Below, in pieces: positions 34,401 through 44,105 of a stretch of DNA of 64,000 nucleotides (the stretch's first letter is position 1; each line of letters starts with the position of its first letter). Source of the DNA: Rhytidiadelphus loreus (taxonomy: Eukaryota; Streptophyta; Bryopsida; Hypnales; Hylocomiaceae). The DNA lies in assembly GCA_947034895.1 (NCBI GenBank), contig OX344762.1, positions 25,338,760-25,402,759 of the forward strand. The letters run 5' to 3'. The notes below the pieces were generated by a model that saw only the letters and a program-made list of their open reading frames with translations, was not told the DNA's origin and searched no databases. The position numbers were made by a program, and so were the translations under genes.

Positions 34401-35665
34401 TGCCCGCTTTTGACCACGGACACTTAAGGGTTAAGACCTTCAAAATAAACTTACTGAAGTCTACACCCCAGGATGCATATTGTTCGTAGAGAGATTTCAC
34501 GAATGCACGGCCACCCTCGGAGCTTGAGTTGATGCCCATAAAGCAAGCCTTCATCCATTTACACTGGGTTCCGCTGACGGCAATGTCCGCAGCTAGCCAT
34601 GGCCTTCCACTTTCAGAATCCGGACTACCCTGACCACAGTACCTCAAGTGAGTGCAGATCAAAGTCTACAATCAAATATGATGAAAGATTGAAGAAAAGA
34701 AACTAATTTCAGAATGTTAGCAGAGAGATGCACCTTAGCGCCTAAGATTGGAGTATTGGCCTGCACAGCAGCAGTGCTGATCCCTCGCATCACATGGATC
34801 CCGAATTTCAACCCCATGTCATGTACTTGTTGTGCAACGCGAGCTAAACCGCTTCCATCTTGAGAAGACGGCCATCGATCAGGATCAGGCACCGGGCGAC
34901 CCCATTGATCAATTGTGTCGTACCCAGGTGACCCCACGGACGCGCCCGGTGCAAGTTTTCGGTACCACAAGAAATCCACTACCACGTACTGCAAATGAAT
35001 ATCACTTCCACAAAATTCAATCGAATATCTACCCCACGAATTGATTGCTTTGAACGATTCTCACACACGGCAACAGTCTATCAATGTTACACGACAAAAA
35101 CGCACCTCATAACCGAACTTGAGAAGATGTTGGGAGACAAACTTGGCGTTGTCGAGAAACTCTGCTTCTGAGACGATCCAAGAAAATGAGTTGTACGAGT
35201 TCCAACCCCGCGGCGGGGTTAATGCCAATTTCCGCCTTCCATTCGTAGGACGAACTTCTCCCTCAGCCCTGTTGATGTCGGAGCAAACATCTCAAATCAA
35301 TCACTATACTAACTGAAGTTTACTAAATACCGTCACATGTTTGTCCAAAAATTATGCTAATTGAATGATTCCATGTCGACACACAAAACATTCCACTACA
35401 TTCTGACATCCGACATTCCAAAAATCAAAATTATAAAATTCTAGAAATTCAACAATCTATAGAAAAACATAATTCATCTAGAACCGGGACGACGATACCT
35501 AGGGTTTACAGTGATTCAGCGTTCAAGCCATTTCCGAGCTCATAGTTAAATATTCTCACGAACTCTCATAGTCGGTCGGCGTTGTGTCAGAAATTCTTAC
35601 TTGCAGAGAATCAAGAAGCAAAAGATGCAGGATACTGCGGTTGCGATAATTCTTGGCATCGTCAT
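31420..35665 (-). CDS. GH27 alpha-galactosidase / beta-L-arabinopyranosidase-like, 673 aa, 12 exons
   Basis: Exons from the 5' end: 35601-35665, 35106-35268, 34734-34988, 34455-34629, 34077-34141, 33742-33905, 33551-33648, 33392-33450, 33017-33151, 32529-32891, 31846-31954, 31420-31790 (2022 bases, phases agree). N-terminal signal peptide (MPRIIATAVSCIFCFLILCK), then the (beta/alpha)8 glycosidase domain: PPRGWNSYNSFSW, YVVVDFLWYR, GLKFGIHVMRGIS, nucleophile Asp223 in IKHDCIFG, acid/base Asp280 region in YRVTGDDWDTW, SWPDLDMLPLGWLTD, MAKSPLMFGGDLR. Wording is closest to Arabidopsis At3g26380 (APSE, acting on arabinogalactan-type sugars), so the substrate may be beta-L-arabinopyranose or alpha-galactose at the cell wall. 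The C-terminal part has NQLWRLTAEGRLRNEHTGLC, lectin-like. The exon 11/12 junction is the least certain; a donor at 31829 with another acceptor also keeps the frame. Confidence 0.92.
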
Positions 35666-38340
35666 TCCATACAATTTACTCCGATAACACTCCTATTCTT
35701 CCGAGCTTCAAAAATCCGCAATACCAATGGACAGATCAGTTAAGGATATTTCCTTTGAAATTTCAACTGTCATTCAGTGTCTGGTAATAATCTGCACATA
35801 AGAGTCGCAAATTGCAATGCATTTTACAGAGTCCAAATAAAACGAAGCAAACGCGTCGACCATAGCCAGAGACGCTTCGAAACCACAATTCGGGACCTGC
35901 ACATCACCACAGAACTATTCCAATCTCGAAACAAATGGAAAAATGGAACTCATGACAAAATTCTCAGAAGCTGGTAAGGGATCCACAACCTCCGACAGCA
36001 AGAAAGCCGTACCGGTACTCGAGAATTGCTGTACAACTCAGAAACTCTGGAAATGTCACCACCATGGCTAAAAAAATGAAGCTGTGAATCCGTCGATTTT
36101 GCCGTATTGGATTTCTAGTGTTGCAAACGCAATTTGAAAATTGTGAAACACGTGAAGACGACAGATGCTTCAAGTTGCAAACTCCACAGACTGATGACTA
36201 ACAGATATCCTTCCCTTGCACGATTGCTCAATTTGTCCTAAGTAAGTTAATTAGTGAGGATGCAAAATTAGTGTCACTTCAGAAAGGAGACAGTACGATG
36301 AAAAAAATACAACGCAGTAATATTTCAACCTGCACTAATTAATATACTGTGACTTTGGTAAATTTAGTGTCTCACACATCAATAGGATAAATCAATGTGC
36401 TTTTTGAAATCAGTGTTTTTTGAGGATTTTTTTTTTCTCTTGTTGGTAGCAAGATTGGGCTTGTTACACAAGGAATGTTGCACACTTGAGCAATGATTTT
36501 GTATATATGATCTTAATTATGGTAATTTCATTTACAAAATTTGGTTCATGCAATGAATGTCACGTAGAAATTTGGCTTTCATACTTTTCCTTTTCATTCA
36601 TGCTTTAGGTCATGTCAAAAAAATTGAAATTAGGATGTCATCTAATTGGGATACATTTTTTTGTTCAATTGGTTGAAACCATTCCAAACCATTCTTCAAT
36701 GTGACAAATATGCCAAGTAATTATAGATAAAGTGACCAAATTAGCATTTGAGCATGGTTCATATTATTAAATTGTCATTGAATTTATATTCCCTCATCAT
36801 TGTAGCATGTACTTTTAAGACACATTATAAATAAAATATAAATTTTGTGTAGAACTTATTGTAGGGATATCAAAAACCAACATTAGACTCTCATAATTGT
36901 TCAAAATGCATATAATTTAAGTAGGGATCCTATTTTGTAAAAGTTGGCCTCATACCTCAAATAAATAAGAATTAAAATCATTATTTTTGAATTTGATGAA
37001 TTCTTTGATAAAACATATTGAAAGACTTTCTACTTTGTGGGGTGCTTCTAAGAAACACACAATCATGTACAAAGTACTATTTTCAAGTTAGAAGCTTCTA
37101 CAAACATAATATTTTTTGCATTATACCATCTAAGATTTAAATTTCACAATCTTTAAAAAAATGATTGTTTTAAATTTTTAATAAATTTTCAATAATTTCA
37201 ATAACACTTTAGACTTGTTTCAATAGTCCACAATTGGATGTAATGTTTGCCATTTGGAAGATTTATTACAATTTTGAGCCCTTGGAATTAAGAATATTGG
37301 ATTCTAACAATTATATTCTAAAGTAATCAAACTACTTTTCTAAAATAGTTTAACCTCTATCTTGTACTCATGTTTAAGATTCACTTCTTTCCACTTTTCT
37401 TTAGATGAGCAAACCAACTTTTGTTAGAAAAGAGCTATTTTTGATCTAATTAAATGAAATTTCTTAGTCTTTACAAACATCAAAGTATCAATCACATAAA
37501 AAAAAATTATAATCCTATTTTTATTCCTAAATTTTGGTAAAAAGAAATTTAGTCCTTAGTTTTTTGAATTATCTTATCTATACTAGTAGTGCTCTAGTGA
37601 TTTTCTATTATTATTTATTATTATCTTAAAAAACATTCCAAAAGTTCTAGTACTCTCAATGCACTACTTTACAAATAATAAAATTTAGTGTTACCACACT
37701 GATTGATTTTTAAATGCTATAAGTTTTTATTCTTGATGAACATTTTTACCAAGAGCATAGTCAAATATCAATACTGTCTATTCAAAGAGGGGGATCTTTA
37801 TAAGCTTGGATGGTAATTATTATTATTATTTTTAGTAGATTTTCTCATGGATGTACATGTGCAAATTAACAAAGAACATATTCTTCAAAGAGTAAGAACT
37901 AATAGCACTTTATAAGCAATTAGTGTAATTGATACTAAATTTCATTATTAGTATACTATTAAATGCAAAAAACCTAGCAAGTGTTCAATCACCGTGTGAC
38001 CTTGCCATTAGCATTGATATATAAAATAGTTTATGATGGCAATCAAGGTAATCACAAAATGCTTGCATAAAAGTCGGCCCCCCTAAATGTGTCACTAACC
38101 AAAAACTACTATCATTACTTAGTGTACATTTCAAAAATCAATACGCACCTAAGTATGTAGAAGAAAAGATTTTAGAACCTCTACCAAAAAAGACTTTGCC
38201 CCTTCATAACTTTTGCATACGGGATCCAAATGTCGAATTCTTTGGGGCATTATGCCAACAAGAAAATATGAAAATTTTACCAATCAAATAATAGTAACTA
38301 AGTACAGTAGCAAAAAATGGTGGTTTGGGGGTACCCACCT
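35666..38340. other. Upstream flank of GH27 and AT-rich spacer
   Basis: The first ~500 bases are moderately GC-rich and should hold the GH27 promoter and leader, including a 2-codon upstream ATG at 35668-35670. From ~36240 the sequence is AT-rich, without genes or clear repeat boundaries. Confidence 0.5.
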
Positions 38341-39057
38341 TATATAATCTCAATGCTGGAGAACCGTGAAGTTGCAACGGGGTTTACTCCTTCCAGAGTG
38401 AGTTTTTCTCCTCATTTGTGTGATGGAGTATCGTATGCACACCTAACGTAATTCGCGAGCACGCAACTGTTTAAGGGATCCATCCCTTTGATGCATGCTC
38501 GAAATCATCTCTTTGACTCACCGATTCTCGTGGAATCATCACTCCGAGGTCTCACCTGCAGCATAGCAATTGAATGCAATACGGTAGTGTACTGCATGAT
38601 CTCCTCATTGTACTGTACAGTACAGTACAGTACAGTACATGGTTGGGTTACTCTGTAAGTGAGACTCTTTGGTGTTGAACTTCAACATTCTGATGGCCAG
38701 TAACTTAGTACGTATGCTTGGATTGAACAGTTTCTCCGATACAACACCTAATTGTCATGTCACCGCATGGACTTTAGGATCGCAGCCACCGAATAGATGG
38801 TGTCATGCACAGTCTCAAAAAGATTCGTTCACAGGTAGTGAATGATGTTGCAATTGCAGTTGAAGTAGAGAAAAATTATGTAGTTGACATTTCAAGTGGC
38901 GGCAAGTGATAATGCCATTGCTGTGTGCCGCACTTAATTTGTGAGGGTGGTGGAATGTGAAATTAAGTAGGGTGGCGCGCGAGAGAGCCAGCTAGGGAGG
39001 GCAATAAGATCATGCAGACCTCCAGGGCATAATACTGACTGGGACTCCATTTAAGAT
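38341..39057. other. Gene-like but unassigned stretch before the right-hand snRNA array
   Basis: Composition becomes gene-like again. It includes the microsatellite tgtacagtacagtacagtac (38615-38639). No ORF or RNA was recognised; it may be the eroded left part of the duplicated snRNA block. Confidence 0.35.
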
Positions 39058-39105
39058 TATCCCATACACGTTGCTAGATGCATTTGCACTCTTTCTGTAT
39101 AAGAA
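39058..39105 (+). promoter_or_regulatory. U5-E promoter: upstream element and TATA box
   Basis: TATCCCATACACG (39058-39070) and TGTATAAGAA (39096-39105) precede U5-E at about -75 and -35. The same two elements with the same spacing precede U5-F. This arrangement is typical of plant Pol II snRNA genes (known), with a shifted upstream-element sequence. Confidence 0.65.
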
Positions 39106-39132
39106 TCTGCCTAGTCTCCAAGCGAGTTTCAT

Positions 39133-39247
39133 CAAGCCGTGTGCTCTGCACAGAGCGAACTATTCTTTCGCCTTTTACTAAAGAATACCGTGCGCTGGGT
39201 ACACTCACCGGCATACCCCAGTTTTTGGACTGCCCCTCGCGGGGCCC
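39133..39247 (+). ncRNA. U5 snRNA copy E
   Basis: Loop I stem ATTCTTT (39162-39168), invariant loop CGCCTTTTACT (39169-39179), AAAGAAT (39180-39186); Sm site CAGTTTTTGGAC (39219-39230); terminal hairpin GCCCCTCGCGGGGC (39232-39245). The outer 5' stem (GTGCTCTGCAC) pairs less well than in copy F. It is the same RNA as copy G over the core, in the opposite orientation. Probably transcribed, since upstream element and TATA are intact; exact ends are estimated. Confidence 0.87.
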
Positions 39248-39870
39248 ATCAATGTGAATTGCAAAACTGGACGTATCTAACTGTCTCAATTTCCGAATGT
39301 CTTGAGATTTGTACGAACGAGAAAGCCACCTTCCAGTGATGATTTGATAGCTACCCTGGAGTCCTTGCAAAGCGAGTAGCATGATCAGTTAGGCAGCAAT
39401 GAAATGTGAATTTCCAATTATAGAGCGTTGGGTATGGTGATGGACTGACAGTGGCATGGATTTGTGGCCTCTGCATTGCAATCAATCGGATCTTGTTCAA
39501 TTCACACTCAGAGACGCAGTCCTGATAGAGACTTTGAAGGGTGTCGGATGTTGTTAATCCTGAACTAGTCTCAATGTACGTAACATTCGTTGTCCCACTT
39601 GCTTATCACTGATTTCCAACATACTGTAACAGATTGAATCGCTGGAGAATATGAAATTGAGTGCCCGTAGCGGAAGAGTTTGGACTACCATACTTCGAGA
39701 CTTAGACTTAAATAATTTATGCATAGTCACATCATTCTGCACAAGAGACGAGCTATTTAACAAGTATGTTCAAAAGAGTTGCAATATTCAATTCAAAGCA
39801 GAGGGCCATTGATTGAGATCCGAGCAAACAAAATCTATGATCACAGTGGTAAGATGTTGAACTTATTACA

Positions 39871-39928
39871 GATCGATGTCCCAAAGCTTTGGGAGTTTCA
39901 AAGGATAACCCAACCCTTCAAGTACTCC
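39871..39928 (+). promoter_or_regulatory. U1-B promoter blocks
   Basis: GATCGATGTCCCAAAGCTTT (39871-39890) at about -75 and CCCTTCAAGTACTCC (39914-39928) near -25, both shared with the other U1 copies. No TATA box. Confidence 0.6.
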
Positions 39929-39943
39929 AGTGTGCTCTGAACT

Positions 39944-40103
39944 GTCACTGTACCTAGGCAGGGTCAATCATGATTACGGAGGTTAATGGTTTAGAAGAGC
40001 TTGCTCCATTGCACAAAGGGCCGGATATCTTTATTATCTTTCCGCGGGAGGCATACACGTTATAATGTGTGGCAGTGGGAGCTCGCGTTCCAGGGGCCTT
40101 CAT
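39944..40103 (+). ncRNA. U1 snRNA copy B, probable pseudogene
   Basis: Recognisable U1 over its full length: loop I region TCATGATTACGGAGG, CCATTGCACAAAGGG (U1A motif intact), terminal GGGAGCTCGCGTTCCAGGGGCC. The two functional signals are damaged: the 5' end reads CACTGTACCTAGGC instead of ACTTACCTGGGC, which weakens pairing with 5' splice sites, and the Sm site reads TATAATGTGTGGC with a G inside the U tract. Its promoter blocks persist, so it may still be transcribed. Confidence 0.8.
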
Positions 40104-40501
40104 CCTATTAAAAATGTAAACCGATCTTTCAGAGTTTTACACAAGTTTGCTGTTTCGATTGTACGCAACGGTGAACTCGGAACGATTGGATCAATATCAA
40201 TATGCATTCTTGAAGTACTTTCTCGGACAGCTGAAAGAACTAAATGCTATGTCACGGCATCGATCTAAGTTCAACTTGGAGCTTCTAACTGGATTGGCTT
40301 GCAATTGATGGACTGTTGCAGCGGCCTGAAAGTGATAGTGCCATTGCAATGCACTCAATATTCTCGTGGGGTGTCCTGAGTAAGTTGTACATATGCAAGG
40401 AGGGCAATGCAGTCAGAGAGATCAGCCAGAGAACATGGGGTCAAGCTCAATATTAGCGGTGAGGTAGGTGTAGGCCCAAGAGGACGGAAAATATCTCCAT
40501 T
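40104..40501 (+). other. U1-U5 spacer, right copy
   Basis: Spacer between U1-B and U5-F, homologous in reverse orientation to 30175-30689. It carries no gene-like frame. It documents the duplication of a whole U1-spacer-U5 unit. Confidence 0.6.
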
Positions 40502-40548
40502 TATCCCATACGCGTTGCTTGTGTCATTTACATTCTGAGAGTATAAGG
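40502..40548 (+). promoter_or_regulatory. U5-F promoter: upstream element and TATA box
   Basis: TATCCCATACGCG (40502-40514) and GTATAAGG (40541-40548), about -74 and -35 from the estimated U5-F start, same layout as in U5-E. Confidence 0.65.
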
Positions 40549-40575
40549 TCCTGCATACTCCCTATCCTCATGCAA

Positions 40576-40692
40576 TCTAAGCCGGGTACTCAGCACAGAG
40601 CGAACTATTCTTTCGCCTTTTACTAAAGAATACCGTGCACTGGGTACACATACTGGCATACCCTATTTTTTGGACAGCCCCTCGCGGGGCCC
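40576..40692 (+). ncRNA. U5 snRNA copy F
   Basis: Same core as copy E: ATTCTTT-CGCCTTTTACT-AAAGAAT, and terminal hairpin GCCCCTCGCGGGGC (40677-40690). The outer stem (GGTACTCAGCACA with TGCACTGGGTACA) pairs well, and the Sm site TATTTTTTGG (40664-40673) is closer to the ideal A-U5/6-GG than in copies E and G. With an intact upstream element and TATA box, this is the strongest U5 candidate. Confidence 0.9.
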
Positions 40693-41443
40693 ATCAATGT
40701 TAATTCCAAAACTGGATGCATCTGGATGTTTTGCTTAATGTGCTCACACATCGTGGAGCAGCACATGTTACTAAAGCTCGGTGACAGTCGAGAATTCTAA
40801 TAACTGAAATTGTTACACACTATGCCTAGGCGTTAAGACCCCCGATTTCTTTAGAATCAAACGATCAGATCTTATTTGATTCAATCTGAGAGACGCTGCT
40901 GGGATCGATTCTTTGACGGGCCTTGGATTATGAATATGAGAATCATTATCGGATTACAGTGGGCAGATTAGTGTCCAAAATTGTATCAGTGCTTGAAACA
41001 GATCGAATCACAAAAGAGTGAGGATGTGAGTGCTATTTTATACTGTCTGTAGACTCCTGTCCCTTGTGAAATCCAATACCAGGACTTCGATAGATTAATT
41101 TATGCATAATCAAACCATTGTTACGAAGAGAGACCGAGTACTTGATTTTTTTTTGGAGTAATTTTTTGCTTAGTTTTGCAAAAACTATGATTTCTCGTTT
41201 CTTTCATAATGTGCTATTGGATGTAATTTTAAAACTCCGGAATTACCAGATCGTAGATGAGCTAGAATGGGACAACGTTCTCAAAAAACCATTCTTCGTA
41301 ACCTTGAGCCACAACAGAACACATAGTCAGTAATCTAACAGAGACTAAACAATCTCTCAAGAGTTGCAGAAATAGAGAACAGGGTGATTTTGATTGACAT
41401 CCGACTGCACAATGTGAATTCTGTGATATTGATAACTCGTATA
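40693..41443 (+). other. U5-U1 spacer, second unit
   Basis: Related to the U5-E/U1-B spacer 39248-39870 (shared phrases around 'cagattgaatc', 'ttcgagacttagactt'/'ttcgatagattaattt', 'atttatgcataatcaaa'). Together they show a ~1.45-kb tandem duplication of a U5-U1 unit. No ORF supported. Confidence 0.55.
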
Positions 41444-41502
41444 AGATGTCCCATAACTTTAGGTGGCTAAAAGGATGATCGACCCAGACCTTCAAATACT
41501 CC
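41444..41502 (+). promoter_or_regulatory. U1-A promoter blocks
   Basis: AGATGTCCCATAACTTT (41444-41460) about -75 and CCTTCAAATACTCC (41489-41502) about -25 from U1-A. The second block here is the most TATA-like of the U1 set (TTCAAATA). Confidence 0.6.
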
Positions 41503-41519
41503 AGTCTGCGACGTCATTC

Positions 41520-41680
41520 TCACTTACCTGGGCGGGGTCTATCCATTATCCTGAGGGTGGATGGCTTAGGGCAACTGTGTCCATTGCACTTCGGACATGG
41601 GAGCTCTAGTATCTTCCTACGGGAGGTATGCACGTCATAATTTGTGGCAGAGGGGGCTCGCGTACGCGCGGCCTCTACCC
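41520..41680 (+). ncRNA. U1 snRNA copy A, divergent stem-loop I
   Basis: 5' CACTTACCTGGGCGGGGTC is intact, as are CCATTGCACTTCGG in stem-loop II, the Sm site CATAATTTGTGGC (41637-41649) and the 3' hairpin GGGGGCTCGCG-TACG-CGCGGCCTC. Downstream, CAAAACCTAAAGTGAAG resembles the plant snRNA 3'-end signal CA(N)3-10AGTNNAA. Stem-loop I is changed (ATTATCCTGAGGG where the others have ATGATCCAGxAGG), which would affect U1-70K binding. It may be a U1 variant gene or a recent pseudogene. Confidence 0.87.
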
Positions 41681-42169
41681 AATTCAAAACCTAAAGTGAA
41701 GTCTTTGTGTTTCGTGATATGAAACCTCTTTAGACCGGGTTTGAACGTTAAACTAGACCTTTTCCTCGATGAAATATTTGATTGCAATGTCACCTCAGGA
41801 ATCACCGAATAGCTAGATCATACCACTGCTGCGAAACTTAACTTGTGGTATGGTCTTCTTTCACTATCGGTCTCTTGACAATATTTAGATTACCACCCAC
41901 TTGGAGCTAATTTAACTGAAAACTGCCTTGAACTGAACACTAAAGAATACCAAACAGCAACACAAAGACACATTGTCCAAAGTCCAACTGAAGTCATAAA
42001 TACAGGATGAGAATAATTCTAGTCCATGACCTGCAATCTGAAAACAAAGTGTGCATAGTCTATTACCCTGTCCAATATACGATTCTGTTAGCAATACTAG
42101 TTGTGAAAATAGTTTATAACACTCACATCCAGGTCACACTACGGAAGGGGTGGAGTTTAGTTCTTTTGA
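41681..42169. other. Spacer after U1-A
   Basis: The first ~40 bases (aattcaaaacctaaagtgaagt) match the sequence downstream of U1-D, so the duplication extends past the RNA. The rest is unassigned. Confidence 0.4.
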
Positions 42170-42480
42170 TTTGTTTGCTTAGGTTCTATTCGTGGGAGAG
42201 GATGCCCTCTACCAGCATGAAAGACACAAGTCTCCACTGCATACAAGCTTGTAGCATTGAGCACACGCAGAAAGCAATACCAAAATTTGTTCCAAGGTCG
42301 GACCATGTATCTCAGTAACACAATACACGGTGGCCATGTTTTGAAATCTTTGTACCGAACTCCGGTATTTCTTGAACACCTGAGACACATTACATACGCT
42401 CTGAAAGAGTGGACATACATTCAACTCAGATACCCAAAAAATAGAAAGCCTAGCAGCAAGGTGTGCCTTTCTATAATGCA
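42170..42480 (-). pseudogene. GH27 gene fragment (exons 6-7 region), broken
   Basis: The stretch agcttgtagcattgagcaca ... ccaaggtcggaccatgtatc parallels 33717-33790 of the intact GH27 gene (agcttgcatcattgagaata ... ccaagtccgaccatgtatc), in the same orientation. The similarity runs on through the exon 6 region (ttggccatg / gtggccatg; gcttgaacacccgg / tcttgaacacctga). Small gaps and stops prevent any reading frame. It is a partial duplicate of the neighbouring gene, left beside the duplicated snRNA units. Confidence 0.7.
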
Positions 42481-42654
42481 TAAGCTACAGTATCAACGGA
42501 AAAGGGGTAGGGTGGAGACAACTTGGAGTAGAAACAGAAAATGAATCATCAACCAAACACATCATTTACAGAATCTGCAAAAATTGAACCAACATTGGAG
42601 AACAGGAGAGCGAACAAAATCAAATCAGATAATCCAAAGCAAGCTCTGACTCCG

Positions 42655-42677
42655 TTTCGTTCGTTCGTTCGTTCGTT
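42655..42677. repeat. (CGTT)n microsatellite
   Basis: gtttcgttcgttcgttcgtt and following; five to six tetranucleotide units. Confidence 0.85.
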
Positions 42678-43066
42678 TCGAACTCCTTTCGCCAATTCCT
42701 TCGGTTCAGACTATCAATGCAATAGCGAGCTGGGGTCCTAAGGACTGACTGCTGCACCACTGACGAAACAAAAATGGAGAACCAGTTAACCAGGCTTCGA
42801 AAATAGCATCTGTCATATGATTCAAACTTGCCCGGTGAATGAAAATCAGAGAGGTAGGAACTCACAAGGAACAGAGTCATGACAAACATTGCATTCATTT
42901 CATGCTTTCCGTGAAGGGATGCCAAAGAGTATAACAGCAATGTAATTTTCTTCACCCTCCAACTTTGAACAGTTTAATTTACTTTATCTCATCCAGTATG
43001 GCCCCATTGAGCATTTCACCATATATTGTTTCCATAAGAACCCCCACTCTTCGCAATGGAGGTCTA

Positions 43067-43534
43067 TTATTCCGTTCGATTCAACCCTCTCTCTATGCTG
43101 TTAATAATCCCAGTGAGGCCGTAAGGAGGTCGCCCTAAGAAATCTTCATACTGGCAGTCCGATTTAAGTAGAGGCTCGAAGTAATTTCCATACACGTACT
43201 CTGGCACATACATCTCTTCTTGATAATCATATAGGAGAATGTGACCTTGCCATTCCCAGGTTCTATACTCCGCGCTTGACTCCACATCATAAGACACACA
43301 AACCTGATGACCTCCCACCTCCACCGAACTCCCACTATTGGGCTGCAAGCTTTCCCAGTTTCCACTTGTGATGATTCGTATGATACTATCAGACAACGCA
43401 GAAGTTTCGCGCTGAAGATTTGATCGGGTGTCCAGCCCACTCATCTCTGCTGCAGCCGCGACTTCGACCGGTGGTGCGGCATTCGTGGCTGGTTCGCATG
43501 CATCATCCCGTTCAAGCTCCATTGTCCGCCCCAT
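43067..43534 (-). CDS. Small conserved-looking plant protein, 155 aa
   Basis: Single open frame, ATG at 43534 (the frame is open to 43540 only by a TTG), TAA at 43067-43069. N-terminal 45 residues are acidic/alanine-rich and low complexity. A compact folded-looking part follows: IIRIITSGNWESLQPNSGSS, VGGHQVCVSYDV, YRTWEWQGHILLYD, PEYVYGNYFEPL, with many Trp/Tyr. I associate this Trp-Glu-Trp-x-Gly-His and Tyr-Gly-Asn-Tyr-Phe wording with an uncharacterised plant family but cannot name it. No signal peptide or membrane segment. GC-rich coding against AT-rich flanks supports a real gene. A possible upstream ORF precedes it. Confidence 0.72.
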   Translation of the reverse strand: MGRTMELERDDACEPATNAAPPVEVAAAAEMSGLDTRSNLQRETSALSDSIIRIITSGNWESLQPNSGSSVEVGGHQVCVSYDVESSAEYRTWEWQGHILLYDYQEEMYVPEYVYGNYFEPLLKSDCQYEDFLGRPPYGLTGIINSIERGLNRTE

Positions 43535-43703
43535 CCTCAACTTACACTCCCAATTCTAGCACTATGGCTTCTGACAAGACACAGTAAAGAATTCTACAGC
43601 CCCAGTCGACCAAAAAACACTTGCGAACAGACTTCTCCGAAAGAACTGCACACAAAGGAATACTAGCCAAAAGGAATCACAAACTCGCCACCCAAAAGAA
43701 ACC

Positions 43704-43817
43704 CTAAAACAGGAAGAAACTGTAAATGAGAAACACAACGCTTGGCTCGTTTTGAAAACAAGTGCCGTACCGGAGACTGCTGCAAGTCGTTGAAATACAC
43801 AGATTCGCCACAACCAT
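43704..43817 (-). CDS. Possible upstream ORF, 37 codons, in the leader of the 155-aa gene
   Basis: ATG at 43817-43815 on the minus strand opens 37 codons ending in TAG at 43704. It lies in GC-rich, leader-like sequence, 170 bases before the main ATG, and does not overlap it. The peptide is Cys- and Phe-rich (FLIYSFFLF at its end). Translation is unproven. Confidence 0.3.
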   Translation of the reverse strand: MVVANLCISTTCSSLRYGTCFQNEPSVVFLIYSFFLF

Positions 43818-43859
43818 CGCCACAATCTGCTCAGACGGGACGGCTAGCTACTCTTCAGA

Positions 43860-44105
43860 GAAGAATTGCAAGTAGGGCTTCACATATCAACCATCCGGGC
43901 GGATCATCCGTCCTTAGATGAAAATGTCGCTCAGATGAAAATCATCCACCGAACCCCGTAAAGCATCCCCACCAATTCTTCCCTATCTGGAGCAGATATG
44001 GGGATAGGGAAAGCTCTTCCTGACCAGTATTGGGGCCTATACTGAATTGGGCCGTGCTTGTCTTAAACTTTTAGGGGTGCATGATCCTAGTGGGACTTTT
44101 TCTTT
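43860..44105. other. Promoter side of the 155-aa gene
   Basis: Presumed promoter of the minus-strand gene; no clear TATA box. Confidence 0.3.

Noticed and set aside
27372..43000. Possible U2, U4, U6 or 5S RNA genes in the cluster
   Set aside because: I looked for the U2 branch-recognition region, U6 ACAGAGA region and U4 5' stem by eye and found none; only U1 and U5 signatures are present.
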